Origin: Coptis chinensis
Lineage: Eukaryota > Streptophyta > Magnoliopsida > Ranunculales > Ranunculaceae
Direction of reading: 5' to 3'
DNA: 64,000 nt
Assembly (NCBI GenBank): GCA_015680905.1
Contig: CM027385.1
Coordinates: forward strand, 77,397,501-77,461,500
Each line of letters opens with the position of its first letter. Position 1 is the stretch's first letter. This document shows, in pieces, positions 35,143-46,718 of the stretch. The notes beneath the pieces are model-generated. The model did no database searches and was not told the DNA's origin. It was given only the letters and a program-made list of their open reading frames with translations. Both the position numbers and the translations under genes were made by a program.

Positions 35143-35690
35143 CTAGAAATATAGGTCCTCGACGTGACAGGAATGGAGAGGCTATGTAGCCTGTGAGCTC
35201 CAGAGAGCGTTCTCGTTTAGGCAATCCTAGAAATATAAGTCCTCGACGTGACAAGAATTGGAGAGGCTATGTAGCCTGTAAGCTCCAGAGAGCTGTCTGC
35301 TCGCGGAGAGCGTTCTCGTGTAGTCGATCCTAGAAATATAGGTCTTCGACGTGACAAGATTTGGAAAGGCTATGTAGCCTGTAAGCTCCAGAGAGCTGTC
35401 TGCTCGCGGAGAGCGTTCTCGTGTAGTCGATCCTAGAAATATAGGTCTTCGACGTGACAAGATTTGGAAAGGCTATGTAGCCTGTAAGCTCCAGAGAGCT
35501 GTCTGCTAGCGGAGAGCTCTCGCAGTAGTCGATCCTAGAAATATAGGTCCCTCGACGCGACAAGAATTGGAGAGGCTATGTAGCCCGTTCTCGTCGCAGT
35601 AGAGCGTTCGTGTAGTCCCTAGAAATATAGGTCCTCGGCGTGACAAGAATTGGAGAGGCTATGTAGCTTGTAAGCTCCGTGAGAAATCAT
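35143..35690. repeat. Tandem repeat, six units of 84-103 bp
   Basis: Units begin with ctagaaatataggtc at 35143, 35227, 35330, 35433, 35535 and 35619, followed by gacgtgacaagaattggag and gctatgtagcctgtaagctc. Lies between the antisense ORFs and integrase of the Gypsy element, where Tat-lineage elements commonly carry tandem repeats. Confidence 0.9.
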
Positions 35691-35888
35691 CGCTTTCGCT
35701 GGAGAGGCGTTAAGTTGATGAGAGCGTATGGCGCGTTAAGCGTGTGAGAGCGGGGAAGTATACTGGTCGTGCATCGGATGCGAGCTGTAGGACGTTTGGG
35801 TGCCAATAAATGGAATAACTTATACTAGGTAACATAAAAATTTAACCTTACACTGACAATGCTTAAAAAATCTACAACAACAAAGGTT

Positions 35889-37620
35889 TTATTGATAAAA
35901 TCTTTTCAGCAGATAAGTATTCCATGGGCGAGGTAACAATTTCCCTTCTTGAGTTTTTATCCAGTACGCTCCGTTGCCCACAACACGTTCTACGATGTAC
36001 GGACCTTCCCAATTAGGGGCTAGCTTGGAGTCGTCTTGCGTCTTTTTTAGCACTAGATCGCCAGGCTGGAAAGATCGAGGATGCACTCGTTTATTGTAGG
36101 AGTTCTTCAGGGTTTGTTGATAAGATGCGACTCGGATGGTGGCTAAGTCACGCCGTTCTTCGAGCAAATCGACCTCTCGTGCTAAGACAGAATCATTGTG
36201 TCCTGTTTCAACGAGCTCGGACCGAGTCGTAGTGACTGTCAACTCGGTGAGAATGACAGCTTCGATGCCATAGCACAAGGAGAATGGAGATTCGCCGGTA
36301 CTGGACCGAGCTGTGGTGCGATGAGCCCACAAGATGTTCTCCAACTGGTTCGGCCATTGACTCTTGTTCTTTTCAATCTTTTTCTTCAAATTTTCTAAGA
36401 TGGCCTTGTTGCTGGCTTCCACTTGACCATTACTCTGAGCGTACTGTGGAGTAGAAAAGGCATGAACTATCTTCCACTTTGCTAGAAATTCTTTAATGGT
36501 TCGGCCTTTAAATTGGGGTCCATTGTCCATGACGAGTGTATGTGGCAACCCAAATCTGGTAATGATATGAGTCCAGTTGAAATTGCGGACATGCGATTCT
36601 TTGACATGTGCTAAAGGAATGGCCTCGACCCACTTGGTGAAATAGTCAGTTGCCGCTAAGACGAACCGAAAACCAGTGCTTTTCTGGGGGACGAATGGTC
36701 CCATAATGTCCATGCCCCACATGTGAAATGGCCATGGGCTTGCTATATTGATCAGCTCGCGTGCGGGCTGAATGATGTTGTGGCCGAATGTTTGACATTT
36801 TAAGCACTTGAGAACGTACACTTTGGCATCAGTTTGCATACGGGTCCAGAAGTAGCCTTGGGAAATTGCCTTGTGGGCTAAAGAGCGACCTCGGCATGGT
36901 TGCCACATTCTCCTTCATGGATTTCGGCAAATATCAATTGTCCCTGCTCTGGAGTAATACATCGCAAGTGCGGGACACCAGCAGATTTTCTAAACAATTT
37001 ATCATGTAATACGCAATAACGACGCGCTTGATATTGGATTTTTCTGGCTTTGGCACGCTCTACAGGGAGCGTGCCCTGTTGGATGTAGTCCATGATGGGC
37101 TGCATCCAGGTCTGGCTCAACTGATCTTCGGAGAGAGGTATCAGATCGACTATAACTAGGGCATGCTCGACCTGAAATGCAGGTCGGTCGACCACCTCAA
37201 TAAGGAGTTGTCGTGGAACGCAACTCGGTGTTTGAGTGGCTAAATAAGCTAGGCTGTCTGCGTGATGGTTCTCATCACGCAAAAAATGGTGTATGGTTGA
37301 TTTCTTAAAAGAAGGCAACAAATGATGAACGACCTGAAGATACTTCGAAAGGTTACCTTCTTGAGTAGTGTACTCCTTAGCAATCTGGCGAACGACCAGT
37401 TACGAGTCACTAAAGACTTGAAGCTCTTGCACACCGAGCTGTAGCGCCATACGAAGGCCCATGATCAGCGCTTCATATTCTGTCTCGTTATTGGAAGATG
37501 CAAAGTCGAGTCGAACTGATTTTTCAACCATAAGTCCGTCGGGAGACACTAAGACGATGCCGATGCCACTCCCTCTGGGATTGCTAGAGCCATCTACAAA
37601 GAGAGACCAGAGTGATTTGA
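35889..37620 (-). pseudogene. Gypsy second RNase H and integrase
   Basis: In minus-strand order: an RNase H-like domain (37620 to about 37250: SLWSLFVDGSSNPRGSGIGI, NNETEYEALIMGLRMAL) broken by a TAA directly after VFSDS (near 37402); a linker and zinc-binding region (about 37000-36900); and the integrase core to 35889, with the catalytic triad in WGMDIMGPF, LVMDNGPQFKG and NGQVEASNKAI, followed by a C-terminal GDLVLKKTQDDSKLAPNWEG block. A frameshift near 36890 separates zinc finger and core. Having this second RNase H between RT-RNase H and integrase places the element in the Tat lineage. Confidence 0.88.
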
Positions 37621-37624
37621 CGCG

Positions 37625-39427
37625 CTAGTTGTCAATAGCAATCTCCAGCTCTGGTTCCCAGTGTGGGTCCTTAACAGGGAAATCGGCGAGAAAATCGGCG
37701 ACGACTTGACCTTTCTGAGAGGTGCGAGGTACAAACTCCATGTGGTGTTCACCGAGTTCCTCGGCCCAGACGGCCATGCGAGTAGTCTTATTTTCTTTGT
37801 GGAGAAGTTTCTTCAATGGGAGGTTAGTCAGTACGCTGATCGGATGTGCTTGAAAGTATGGCCTGAATTTTCTTGCCGAATACACCAAAGCAAGTACGGC
37901 TCGCTCAAGAAAAGAGTAATTCTTCTCAGCTGGCGTGAGCGTCTTACTTGTGAAGTAGATTGGCTTTTCGGAATTGTTCTCCTCTCTGAAGAGAACTGAG
38001 CTGAGTGCGAAATCTGATATTGCCAGGTATAGCCCCAGTGTCTCTCCATCGACTGGGGTGGCTAAGACGGGAGGTGTGGTGAGGTATTCTTTGAGAGTGG
38101 CGAATGCTTGGTGGCACTGATCGGTCCATGAGAACAGCTCGCCTTTCTTGAGGAGTTGTAGGAACGGACGACATTTGTCTAACGCCTTGGATATGAATCG
38201 ATTGAGTGCCGCGACCATGCTTGACAACTTCTGTATCTGCTTCTTTGTCTGTGGATCAGGCATGTCTAAGAACGCTCGGATTTGGTCCGGATTAGCTTCG
38301 ATCCCGCGCTGTGACACCTGATAGCCGAAAAATTTACCAGAGGACGCTCCAAAGAGGCATTTCTCTGGGTTCAACTTCATCTGAGCGCGGCGCAATCTGG
38401 AGAACGCTTGCTCAAGGTGAGCAATATGGTCGACTGCTTTTCTGCTCTTGACGACCATGTCGTCGATGTAAACCTCCATAGTCTCTCCTAACATGTCCTG
38501 GAACATGTCAGTGACCAACCGCTGATACGTTGCTCCGACGTTCTTAAGGCCGAACGGGAGGACGTTATAACAATAAATACCTTGTTCGGTAATGAACGAG
38601 GTCTTCTCTTGATCTTCCTCAGTGAGTGGGATTTGATTGTATCCGCTGTACGCATCCATAAAGGAAAGAAGTTCATGTCCGCAAGTTTGGTCGACAAGTC
38701 GGCCAATTCGCGGTAGGGGAAAACTATCTTTCGGTGTTTTTTTATTGACATTCGTGAAATCAACGCATAGGCGAACTGTTCCATTCTTTTTGGGGACCGC
38801 CACAATGTTAGCGACCCAATCGGGGTAGTCCACCTTTCGGATGAAACCGACTTGCTTGAGTTTGTCGACTTCGTCATTAATGGCTTTCTGAAAACGCAGA
38901 GATAACCGGCGAGGCCGCTGGCGAACTGGTTTAGCATTAGGATTTACATTTAATCGATGACATGCTACACTAGGGTCTATACCGGGCACATCGATATACG
39001 ACCAGGCGAAAACATCTTTATTCATAGCCAGAAAGGTTACAAGTTGGGCCTTGAGTGTAGGGTCAAGGTTAGCCCCGACATATACAAACTTAGGGTCATT
39101 ATCAGTTCCTAAGTTCACCCGCTCTCTGTCGACCTGTTGGGGCGCTGGCCTGGGTGGCGACGCTTCTTCGTGTGGTGGCATTGCAGCGACTTGAGGGAGA
39201 ATGCCTTGATGCACCCGAACTGGATCGGTATTTGTGGTGACGAGGACGGGAGCAAGGGATGGCGTGATTGTCGGCATGGAAACTTGTTGTGCGACACGTG
39301 ACGGTGAATCCATTGGGATGCCAACTGGTAGGATAACAATAGTAGAGAGGTCTTCCGGGGGCGTGACTGCGGTATGAACACCGACTGACGCGTCTTTGGG
39401 AATCCGTTCTGATGGGGCGGGAACCAC
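37625..39427 (-). CDS. Gypsy reverse transcriptase and first RNase H
   Basis: A 600-codon open frame. The first ~110 residues are proline-rich linker. Reverse transcriptase follows: FIRKVDYPDWVANIVAVPKK, RLCVDFTNVNKKTPKDSFPL, FMDAYSGYNQI, LPFGLKNVGATYQRLV and the YIDD catalytic box (VYIDDMVVKS). After it comes the RNase H domain (LGLYLAISDFALSSVLFREE, YSFLERAVLALVYSARKFR) and HMEFVPRTSQKGQVVADFLA. It copies element RNA into DNA in virus-like particles. This is the longest intact frame of the element. Confidence 0.93.
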   Translation of the reverse strand: MVPAPSERIPKDASVGVHTAVTPPEDLSTIVILPVGIPMDSPSRVAQQVSMPTITPSLAPVLVTTNTDPVRVHQGILPQVAAMPPHEEASPPRPAPQQVDRERVNLGTDNDPKFVYVGANLDPTLKAQLVTFLAMNKDVFAWSYIDVPGIDPSVACHRLNVNPNAKPVRQRPRRLSLRFQKAINDEVDKLKQVGFIRKVDYPDWVANIVAVPKKNGTVRLCVDFTNVNKKTPKDSFPLPRIGRLVDQTCGHELLSFMDAYSGYNQIPLTEEDQEKTSFITEQGIYCYNVLPFGLKNVGATYQRLVTDMFQDMLGETMEVYIDDMVVKSRKAVDHIAHLEQAFSRLRRAQMKLNPEKCLFGASSGKFFGYQVSQRGIEANPDQIRAFLDMPDPQTKKQIQKLSSMVAALNRFISKALDKCRPFLQLLKKGELFSWTDQCHQAFATLKEYLTTPPVLATPVDGETLGLYLAISDFALSSVLFREENNSEKPIYFTSKTLTPAEKNYSFLERAVLALVYSARKFRPYFQAHPISVLTNLPLKKLLHKENKTTRMAVWAEELGEHHMEFVPRTSQKGQVVADFLADFPVKDPHWEPELEIAIDN

Positions 39428-39718
39428 TGGATTGACTGCTGGAGTGTAAGTGGACGACTTCCTCTTCTTATTGGAGCCCCCAGCGTCCTGCTTTGATGCG
39501 TTGACTCAGACCTCTGCAACCAGGTCTTTGGCCATGGTGTAACTGGTGGGTTCGCTACTTGTGTGGAGTGGTCTACTGTCGATCTTTCCTGCTGACAAGA
39601 TTTGGTTACAATGATATGCTTCCAGTTGATTGCTTCTCAGCTCCATCAGTCCTCTGGGGCCCGGGAAATGGAGAACTTGATGCAATGTCGAAGGTACAGC
39701 TTGCATTCGGTGAATCTA

Positions 39719-40198
39719 TCATCGTCCTAATATGGCATTATAGGACGACTGGATGTCCAGGAGGCTGAAGCGCGTATTGCAGCTGACTTTGTCCTCTTTA
39801 GATCCCACTGATACTGGAAGGATGATATCACCGACTGGGTCGGTTCTGGAACCATTGAAACCATAAAGAGGGGCAATTGGATCTATCAGAACTGACTTGG
39901 GTAAACTCATTTCTTGGAGAGTGTGGTAAAATAAAATGTCGCAGGAACTTCCCGGGTCGATCAAGACACGCTTCACTGTCCAGTCGCTGATCTTGACGTG
40001 GACAACTAGTGCATCATTGTGAGGAAGGCAGACCTTGCTGAGGTCGGCCTCTGTGAAAATGATATCTCCGGAATGGCGGCCTGAGCGACGTGGAGCATGT
40101 TCTGCTTGGGAAGTAAAGTGATACACTTCGTGAAGAGCGCCAACACGATGTCGTTTCTCTCTGGATGAGGTAACTGAATCATCGGGGAAAGTAATCAT
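39719..40198 (-). CDS. Gypsy aspartic protease region
   Basis: Open frame with GDIIFTEADLSKVCLPHNDA, VKRVLIDPGSSCDILFYHTL and SSYNAILGR, the usual layout of Gypsy proteases. The catalytic D-[ST]-G-[ST] motif reads DPGSS, a substitution common in this group. Frameshifts separate it from the gag region upstream and the RT frame downstream. Confidence 0.8.
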   Translation of the reverse strand: MITFPDDSVTSSREKRHRVGALHEVYHFTSQAEHAPRRSGRHSGDIIFTEADLSKVCLPHNDALVVHVKISDWTVKRVLIDPGSSCDILFYHTLQEMSLPKSVLIDPIAPLYGFNGSRTDPVGDIILPVSVGSKEDKVSCNTRFSLLDIQSSYNAILGR

Positions 40199-41573
40199 GT
40201 GAATTGTGCGAGCATTGTCCCGATCTGAGGAGTGTTATGCCGTGGCGAAACGCTCTTGGGGGGCGCCCTCTACGGTGGGGGCGAGCGTGAAAGTCTGGAT
40301 GATGACGGCGAGGTGGAGATCGACTGCGCACTCGGCGAGGTGGAGATCGACTGCGCACTCGGCGAGGTGGAGATCGGTTGTGCACGCGGCGAGCCATGGG
40401 CTTATGACGCAAATCACCGTCAGGAATGTTGGTGTACTGTTTAATGTGACCAGCTTCGACAAGATCTTGAAGATAGTGCTTAAGCCCCCAGCACGCATCC
40501 ATTTCATGACATTTGGCCTTGCGGAATGCGCAATATGGCTTGTCAGGTCGATCTACTGGCTGCTTGACATCGGGGCGGAAGTACGAGGCTCGCCGGATCT
40601 TGTCGAGGATGTAACTAGGAGAGCGTGTCAAGACAGGGAAGTCTGTTGTTATTCTGTCGGGTTCCTGTCTTTGGTGCCAGCGACCTGGATCGCTGTTTGG
40701 CACGTGGGGTAAAATCAGAGATCGCTGCGACCTCTTGGGTCTCGGCTAAACCACTGGACTGCAAACTTTCTTGCAACTTGATATACTTGTCAACCCGGGC
40801 GTACAACTCGGAAAGCGTTTCTGGGCGTTCCTTCATCAGCGATCTGGAGAGGTCGGTATTACGCACTCGACAGGTGTTAGAAAATGCCAGTGTGGCAAAA
40901 GATTCTTTCAGTCCGCTTTCCATACACAACAGTTCAGCCTTGAACCGCCCTAAGAATTAGCGAATGGTCTCGTCTTCTCTGAATGATAACTGGAACAGCG
41001 AATCAAGATCTGCCTTCTTACGCCCTCGTTATGCACGATTGGTCGGCAAACAGTCGATAAAAAGTGCTCAAAAGTTTTAATAGAATCAGGTTCGAGAGAG
41101 AAGAACCAATCAAGTGCGCCATCCTTGAGACTGGTCGGAAATAATCTACAATGAAGATGATCATACTCAGAAGAACTGTAGAGGGCCAAACTCTGAATGT
41201 ATCGAGCCACATGTTGACCGGGACAGGTGCTGCCATCATACATGGGGAAACGTGGCTGGATAAAATCTTGAGGAGAGGATTTACTGAGAACGTCAGCACA
41301 GAACGGGGACGCGCGGTATGTCTTGAGCATCTTTTGAACAATTTGGGTTGCGTCCTTTCTGACTGCACTTTGGCCTATCCGATGTGACAATTCGTTAAGC
41401 TGCTGATTAACCTCGTTGATGCCGTTTTCAGCAACATTGCCGACTGGTTGCTGTTGATAAGCGTCGACTTGGGCCCGTAAAGTAGCATTTTCTTGCCGGA
41501 GCAAGGAAATGCTTTCGTTTGTGACACCCAGTTGTTCTGCAAGGTCTTGAACCTGAGCTTCGAGGTTGACCAT
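40179..41573 (-). pseudogene. Gypsy gag
   Basis: Starts at ATG 41573 with a coiled-coil leader (LEAQVQDLAEQLGVTNESIS) and continues into the retrotransposon gag core (FIQPRFPMYDGSTCPGQHVA, LFPTSLKDGALDWFFSLEPD). The frame breaks near 40950 and 40700; later parts encode LSELYARVDKYIKLQESLQS, CAFRKAKCHEMDACWGLKHY (zinc-knuckle-like region) and an Arg/Ser/Pro repeat tail (RSPPRRVRSRSPPRR). Structural protein of the particle; broken here. Confidence 0.85.
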
Positions 41574-41636
41574 GCTTCGTGGGCTTGAGAATTGCAGATT
41601 TTGGAGTGAGGGAAACGTGATTTCTCAAGGAATCGA

Positions 41637-41654
41637 AACCATAGACGGCGCCAA
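41637..41654 (-). other. Primer binding site of the Gypsy element
   Basis: The minus strand reads TTGGCGCCGTCTATGG immediately inside the 5' LTR. TGGCGCC-type sites complementary to a tRNA 3' end are common in plant Gypsy elements. Confidence 0.75.
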
Positions 41655-42262
41655 TGTAAAGGAGCGTTTTGGTTTTCCTTAATGTTTGCGATAGGAGAGG
41701 GAAAAGGGTTGAGATTTTCTGGAAGTACCGAGTTCGCTTATGAGCGAGCTGCCTACGTATCCTCTTTTTGGTTTCTCTTTTCTAGGGGAGAGAGGAATCA
41801 GGTCCGACGTAGTTCAAATAGGTGGTATTTATAGGCTTCAGGGAATGTTAAACCGGGGGGCACGTGTATCTCTTGCACACGTGTAAGGTGGAGATCGTGA
41901 ATGAGTGTTGGGCTGGTTATATTATAAGTCATGTGCTGATTGGGAGTTGGCGCGGTCGCCCCTATTTCCCGGTGGTGGGAAGTACAAATAAGATTTTGGT
42001 AATGATTACCCCTGGTGGTGATCTTGTTCGATGCGTTCTGTCTCTGGCCATGCGTTCGTACCGAGACATCTTTGTTCGTACCACCTACCTGAAAGGAGCT
42101 GCTCACAGATTGGTCTTGGAGGTCGATATCCCGAGTTCGCTTGCTGCGTACATGTGTGTTCACAAGAGAGCTGCTCACAGATCGGTCTTGGAGGTCGATG
42201 TCCTGAGTTCGCTTATGCTCCACGCGTGCATGATAACTTTATGAGGATATCACTCCCCTACA
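41655..42262 (-). repeat. 5' LTR of the Gypsy element
   Basis: 608 bp, plus strand TGTAAAGGAGCG to CACTCCCCTACA. Pairs with 29481-30094. It ends 342 bp before the start codon of transporter copy B, so it could influence transcription of that gene. Confidence 0.92.
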
Positions 42263-42604
42263 CATACTGAGTTTGTTAAACGTACAGTACTGGATCAGAT
42301 AATCAACCATACGAGTCACATAGGTTGTAGGAACTGATACTTGTGCAAGATGGACAAATAAGCTTTTTTGTACACACCCTAATCCAACTCATGTTATGCC
42401 CAAGGCAAGAAGACTGGAGTCACTATGGAAATGAGATATTTTTGCAAGTCTTAAGTATTCAAACAAGGAAAACAGAAAAAACAAGAAAAAACAGCACAGC
42501 CGGTGAGTCTCTGGAGATGTATCCAATGTTCATAGTAACAAACACTATAGCCATCATGGCATCGCCCTCTTTACATTTTCAGTCAAAATAGACTCACCAG
42601 AGGC

Positions 42605-45600
42605 ATGTCTTCGAAGGAAGGAAAAATTCCAGTCCATGTGATCGCTGGGGTCGTGGGGAAATGGAGAGAGACTTATCGATGGATTCCGATCTTTGGTGGT
42701 TTCATTACATTTGCAATGGCATTTTGTGCTGGTGCCAACAATATCTCTGTTCCAGTTAGTACACCTGCTTATTGATTATGAACTTGTTTTTTAATCAAAG
42801 GATACTAGCACTCTAAATTAGAATAATAAAAAAATGATGGCCTATGTTCTGATGATATTTTGTGGTTCATGGACAGTTCTCAACAGTGGTAGGGTCAGGT
42901 ACATTGACCCTGATACAAGCTTCAGTAGCGGCTTTTCTGATTTATGTTCCAGGGACAGCCTTTGCGAGCAATAGCAGCCTCGATGCGTTACTGTCTGATG
43001 TATGAAAATTCTGAGATTAATTCTCGAGGCTGAAACTAATATAGTTTTCATGTACTTAGTTTTTGTTGCTTTGTATCATAATGATATTTATAAATGAGAT
43101 AGTTAGGCTGAGTTTCGGTATAGAAGCTAATATATTATATACCTTCATGTTGTCTTGCAGTTTCTTAAAGAAAAACAGCCTAATGAGGGATTCTTAATGT
43201 GGAGTTCGGTAGCTGTCCTCATCACAGCAAGTACTCCATCATTTAATCAAGTTTTAACTTTATATTTTGTTTTTATCTCAATTATATTTGAAAAATGTGA
43301 TTAAACCTGATTAAGCTGAGGCCACCAGCTTGCTACTTCGTCTGGATCCTACTATCTAGTCAGAACACCAAATCCATTCGCTAGACCAGGTGGTTGGTTT
43401 ATATCCCTTTGACATCCAAACTAGGTGTTTGATCAGTTCTCATGATATGTGCAAGTACACAACACAGTTAGGCCTGCCAATATACAAACAGATAAAGGGC
43501 TGTGCCGCTTTGCTCAAAACATTGTTGGGCATTGGCATGAATTGTAGTGCCTCACAAGGCTAACTTGTACTAGATTCCAGAAACTGTGTCGAAGATTGCT
43601 GCAAGCCTGCAACGAAATAACTATTTAGAATGATTCAGTATTCTAAATTTTATTTTGGAAATGCAGTTAAAGGGTGTTGACACTGCCATTATGCCGTTTT
43701 CAATTTGAAATGGCATATACAAGCTCCACCACATTATCTAGATTTGGATTAGGGTGCCCGTTCGTTTGACATACATGCTAATGAGTAGTGACACCATGTT
43801 TATTACCTAAAGGCTAGTGTTAAATAATCTACTTCATTCTTCTCCCATTTTTTATTTTAGTGACTCTTTTGTTTGTTCGTATCAGCAATTTGGCTTGCAA
43901 TTGCAACATACTTGGAATTACCAGTATCAGCTCAACAATCAACCCAGGGTGCATTGTTAGGAACCATGCTTGTTACTGAAGGCATTAGATACTTACCTAC
44001 ATGGAACAAGGTAATAATTATTTACACATTTCTCAAGTTTCTAAGTTGTAATTAAGCATCAATTGTGCAAGGAATTAATAACACTGGAATTAGTTGGTTA
44101 GGTTCTAGCTCAACACTTTGACAATGTTTCTTAAACCAGAGTTGCCTTGCTTCATAATTATTAATATTCAAAATAAATAGAATATTTGATTGGTAATCAG
44201 TATGATATGGTGAAATGTTAGGTGTAGTTTTAATCAATGTTTATGAACACTTTTTTTAACATTATACAACGAATTCATGTGTTATATGTGTTAAGCTCAC
44301 TAGAGAATGAAATGCACAGTTATAGTGAAACACTGGTCTTATGCAGAATGCAAATCACAATTTCAATGGTGGAGGTCTCCTTTGGATTTTCCTCGAATGG
44401 ACGATGGCTCCATTGATTGCTTGTGTAGGGGCATTCTGTTTCTTTAAGCTGTTAAAGCTCATTGTGCTTCGCCATGAAAATGCTGAGAAACGAGCCCTCC
44501 TTTTTCTTCCTATTTGCTATGGAGCAACAACAGGACTCCTATGTCTCTTTGTCGTGTACCAGGTTCTTGTTGGTGAAGTTGTTTTTGTGTCATGTTTTTT
44601 TGTTAAATAGGCCGGATTTAGGACTAGATAAAAAAAAAAGGAAAAGAAATCTTCATTAGCAGTTACTCCATCCCATTACCTCTGCCACACAACCATGGTT
44701 TTAACATACTGGAACTGCAGGTCATTCCACTTGTTGTAACTACTGAGAGGTGGAAAACAGGACTTGCTGTGGCATTAGCTACCTTGAGCGGAGTTCTACT
44801 CTCTTTGGTAATCCCTCCAATAATTACTAAATCTTTTGCAGTCGATCATTACTGTCGACCAGTTTAGGTGTTACGTTCGTAAATTACTTGAAATACATTT
44901 TTTCTTAAGTTCACAACGACCCTTCACTTGTTATACAAAAGAAGGCTGAATTGCTCGTTAAGAGTGTTAAAAGATTTCATGAGGGAAGACGTAGTTACTA
45001 ATAATTAAAGTAGACATTCAATACTCATGTTGATTATTTTTTTCATCCAAATAAATTTATAACTTTTGTTGATTTTTTTTTTGTCATAGTTAGTGATGCT
45101 TCTCTTGGCTAGAAGAAGAATTAAAAGTCATGGAAATTCCAATGCAAGTGGAGAAAACAGTTCTTCTTCCAAGCTAGGTTTGATAGAGAGTATTGATGAA
45201 GAGAATAATGTGAAATCCAACAGCGATGAGGAGAAGTTCGAAGCTGCTTTGAAAAACTTCATGGAGATGAGAGTACTTGAGACTGTTTATGAAGAAGATG
45301 AGAGAAGCTGGGCATCTCCTCCAATCACAAACGAAGTTCCTGATCCCATTTTATCAGCTTCTCCAGTTGGTTCAGGGAAAGCTACTCCATTCAAACATCT
45401 TCTTGAATCTACACCAAATAGGCTTGTTCGTAAAAGGACTTTCAAGAAGATGCAGAAAACAACATCAAGGGAGAAACTCTCTCACTTCTTCAATGAGCTT
45501 AAAAAGTCTGCTTTCTATCCTGTAAGTTCTTAATTTGTACTATTTAGATACTCCACATATATGGTTGCCTGAACGTAGCATTATGATCTCCATGGTTTAA

Positions 45601-46718
45601 CAAGATATTCTTGCTAAGGTTATTTTGACGTATAATACATTGATGTTACAAGTAATTGCATTTTGTATATTTAAACAGGTAATTGAGTACGACAGACATA
45701 CACTAGTTCGACATGCTCTAGCTGAGAAATTTGACGAGATTGAAAACTTCTTTGGTTTTCCACAACTCCTAGCGTCATGCCTTCTTGCGTAGGCTTTACC
45801 TATATAGATAAATTGGTCATTACTTCTTTATTATCCTTTTTGTTTTTGCTGAAACCTTCATTTAAATCGAGTTACAGGTTTATTCAATCCTCTATTGAGA
45901 TTGCAGCTATTGCGAGCCCCTATGGAGCCATTTTCGAAATATTTTATCATAGGGCTAAATTTTCAGGAGGCGGACAAGATGCGGTGAGTCTGATTTATTC
46001 TTTCAGGGCTCATGATCACTTAGATATACAACATTTCAGCTTCCATTACAATGCTGCCACAGAAATAGCAAAAACTCTGATCCAAATTCATTGTACTTGC
46101 ATGTAATTGGGTTTTGCATTCACTAACTATGCCAACGTTTAAGATATTCTTAGGGTCCTATCAAAGTCACTTGGTTGATTAGAGGCATTGGCGGATTTGC
46201 AGCTTCGATAGGATTTTATGTATGGGGATGGAAACTGACTCAGTGCCTAGGCGGGAAGCTTACTTATATGAGCAATTCTAGAGGATTGGCCTCACAATTG
46301 TGTACTGTGGCAACTATGATCATGATGACTAGGTTGAAACTTCCAGTGTCAAGTTGCCATGTTTTCGTTGGGTCCTTGATAGGCATAGGCATTGCGGACG
46401 ATCCTTGGGTGAGTTTTACAAATATAATTACAAGGAACAGGACTGCTCTTAAAGACCTCTAATACATTATTTTCTTAAGTATTCTCTGGTTTTATTTTGG
46501 CAGAACGTGAACTGGAAGCTCTTCATCAAATTCTTATTTGGATGGGTGTTTACCATAGTATTTTGCAGTGTGGTTGCTTGTGGAATCTACTCCTTCACAA
46601 TATTCTCCCCTGCCTACGTAGTCCCCTGATTTTTCCTTTTCCACATCGATATGGATATAACATTCAATTTACTTTACATTAATTTGTTTGTGTTTCTCAG
46701 AATGCAGCTTATACGTAG
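42605..46718 (+). CDS. PiT/PHO4-family phosphate transporter, copy B (complete)
   Basis: Twelve exons: 42605-42754, 42877-42999, 43161-43230, 43886-44010, 44347-44562, 44721-44807, 45090-45521, 45679-45788, 45878-45983, 46154-46408, 46504-46617, 46701-46718; about 601 aa with consistent phases. Exon 5 may instead end at 44577. N-terminal and C-terminal membrane halves flank a hydrophilic loop (exon 7: SNASGENSSSSKLGLIESID). Family signatures: FCAGANNISVPFSTVVGSGT in the first half; GIGGFAASIGFYVWGWK, KLTYMSNSRGLASQ and LKLPVSSCHVFVGSLIGIGI in the second half. PiT proteins move inorganic phosphate with Na+ or H+; location here is not determined. The canonical GANDVAN motif is GANNISV, so substrate handling may differ. 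No frameshift seen. The 5' flank is split by the Gypsy element. Confidence 0.9.

Larger units (their letters stand above)
29481..42262 (-). mobile_element. Tat-type Ty3/Gypsy LTR retrotransposon, 12.8 kb
   Basis: Complete structure on the minus strand: 5' LTR 41655-42262, primer site next to it, gag, protease, RT-RNase H, a second RNase H and integrase, then a 5.8 kb region with plus-strand ORFs and tandem repeats, and the 3' LTR 29481-30094. A second RNase H domain and extra antisense ORFs before the 3' LTR are hallmarks of the Tat lineage (Retand, Grande, Ogre relatives). It sits about 340 bp upstream of transporter copy B; copy A shows the empty site (gaaccagccccatacaaccatactg). No exact abutting 5-bp duplication: catac follows the right LTR and catat lies 4 bp outside the left LTR. 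Stops and frameshifts in gag, RNase H and integrase indicate it is inactive. Confidence 0.92.

Noticed and set aside
35143..35690. Tandem array as a CRISPR-like repeat
   Set aside because: Units are contiguous and vary along their whole length, with no unique spacers, and lie in a plant retrotransposon.
37661..40960. Plus-strand frames opposite Gypsy gag-pol
   Set aside because: They mirror conserved minus-strand protease, RT and gag coding sequence; unlike 30624-32946 they show no domain of their own.
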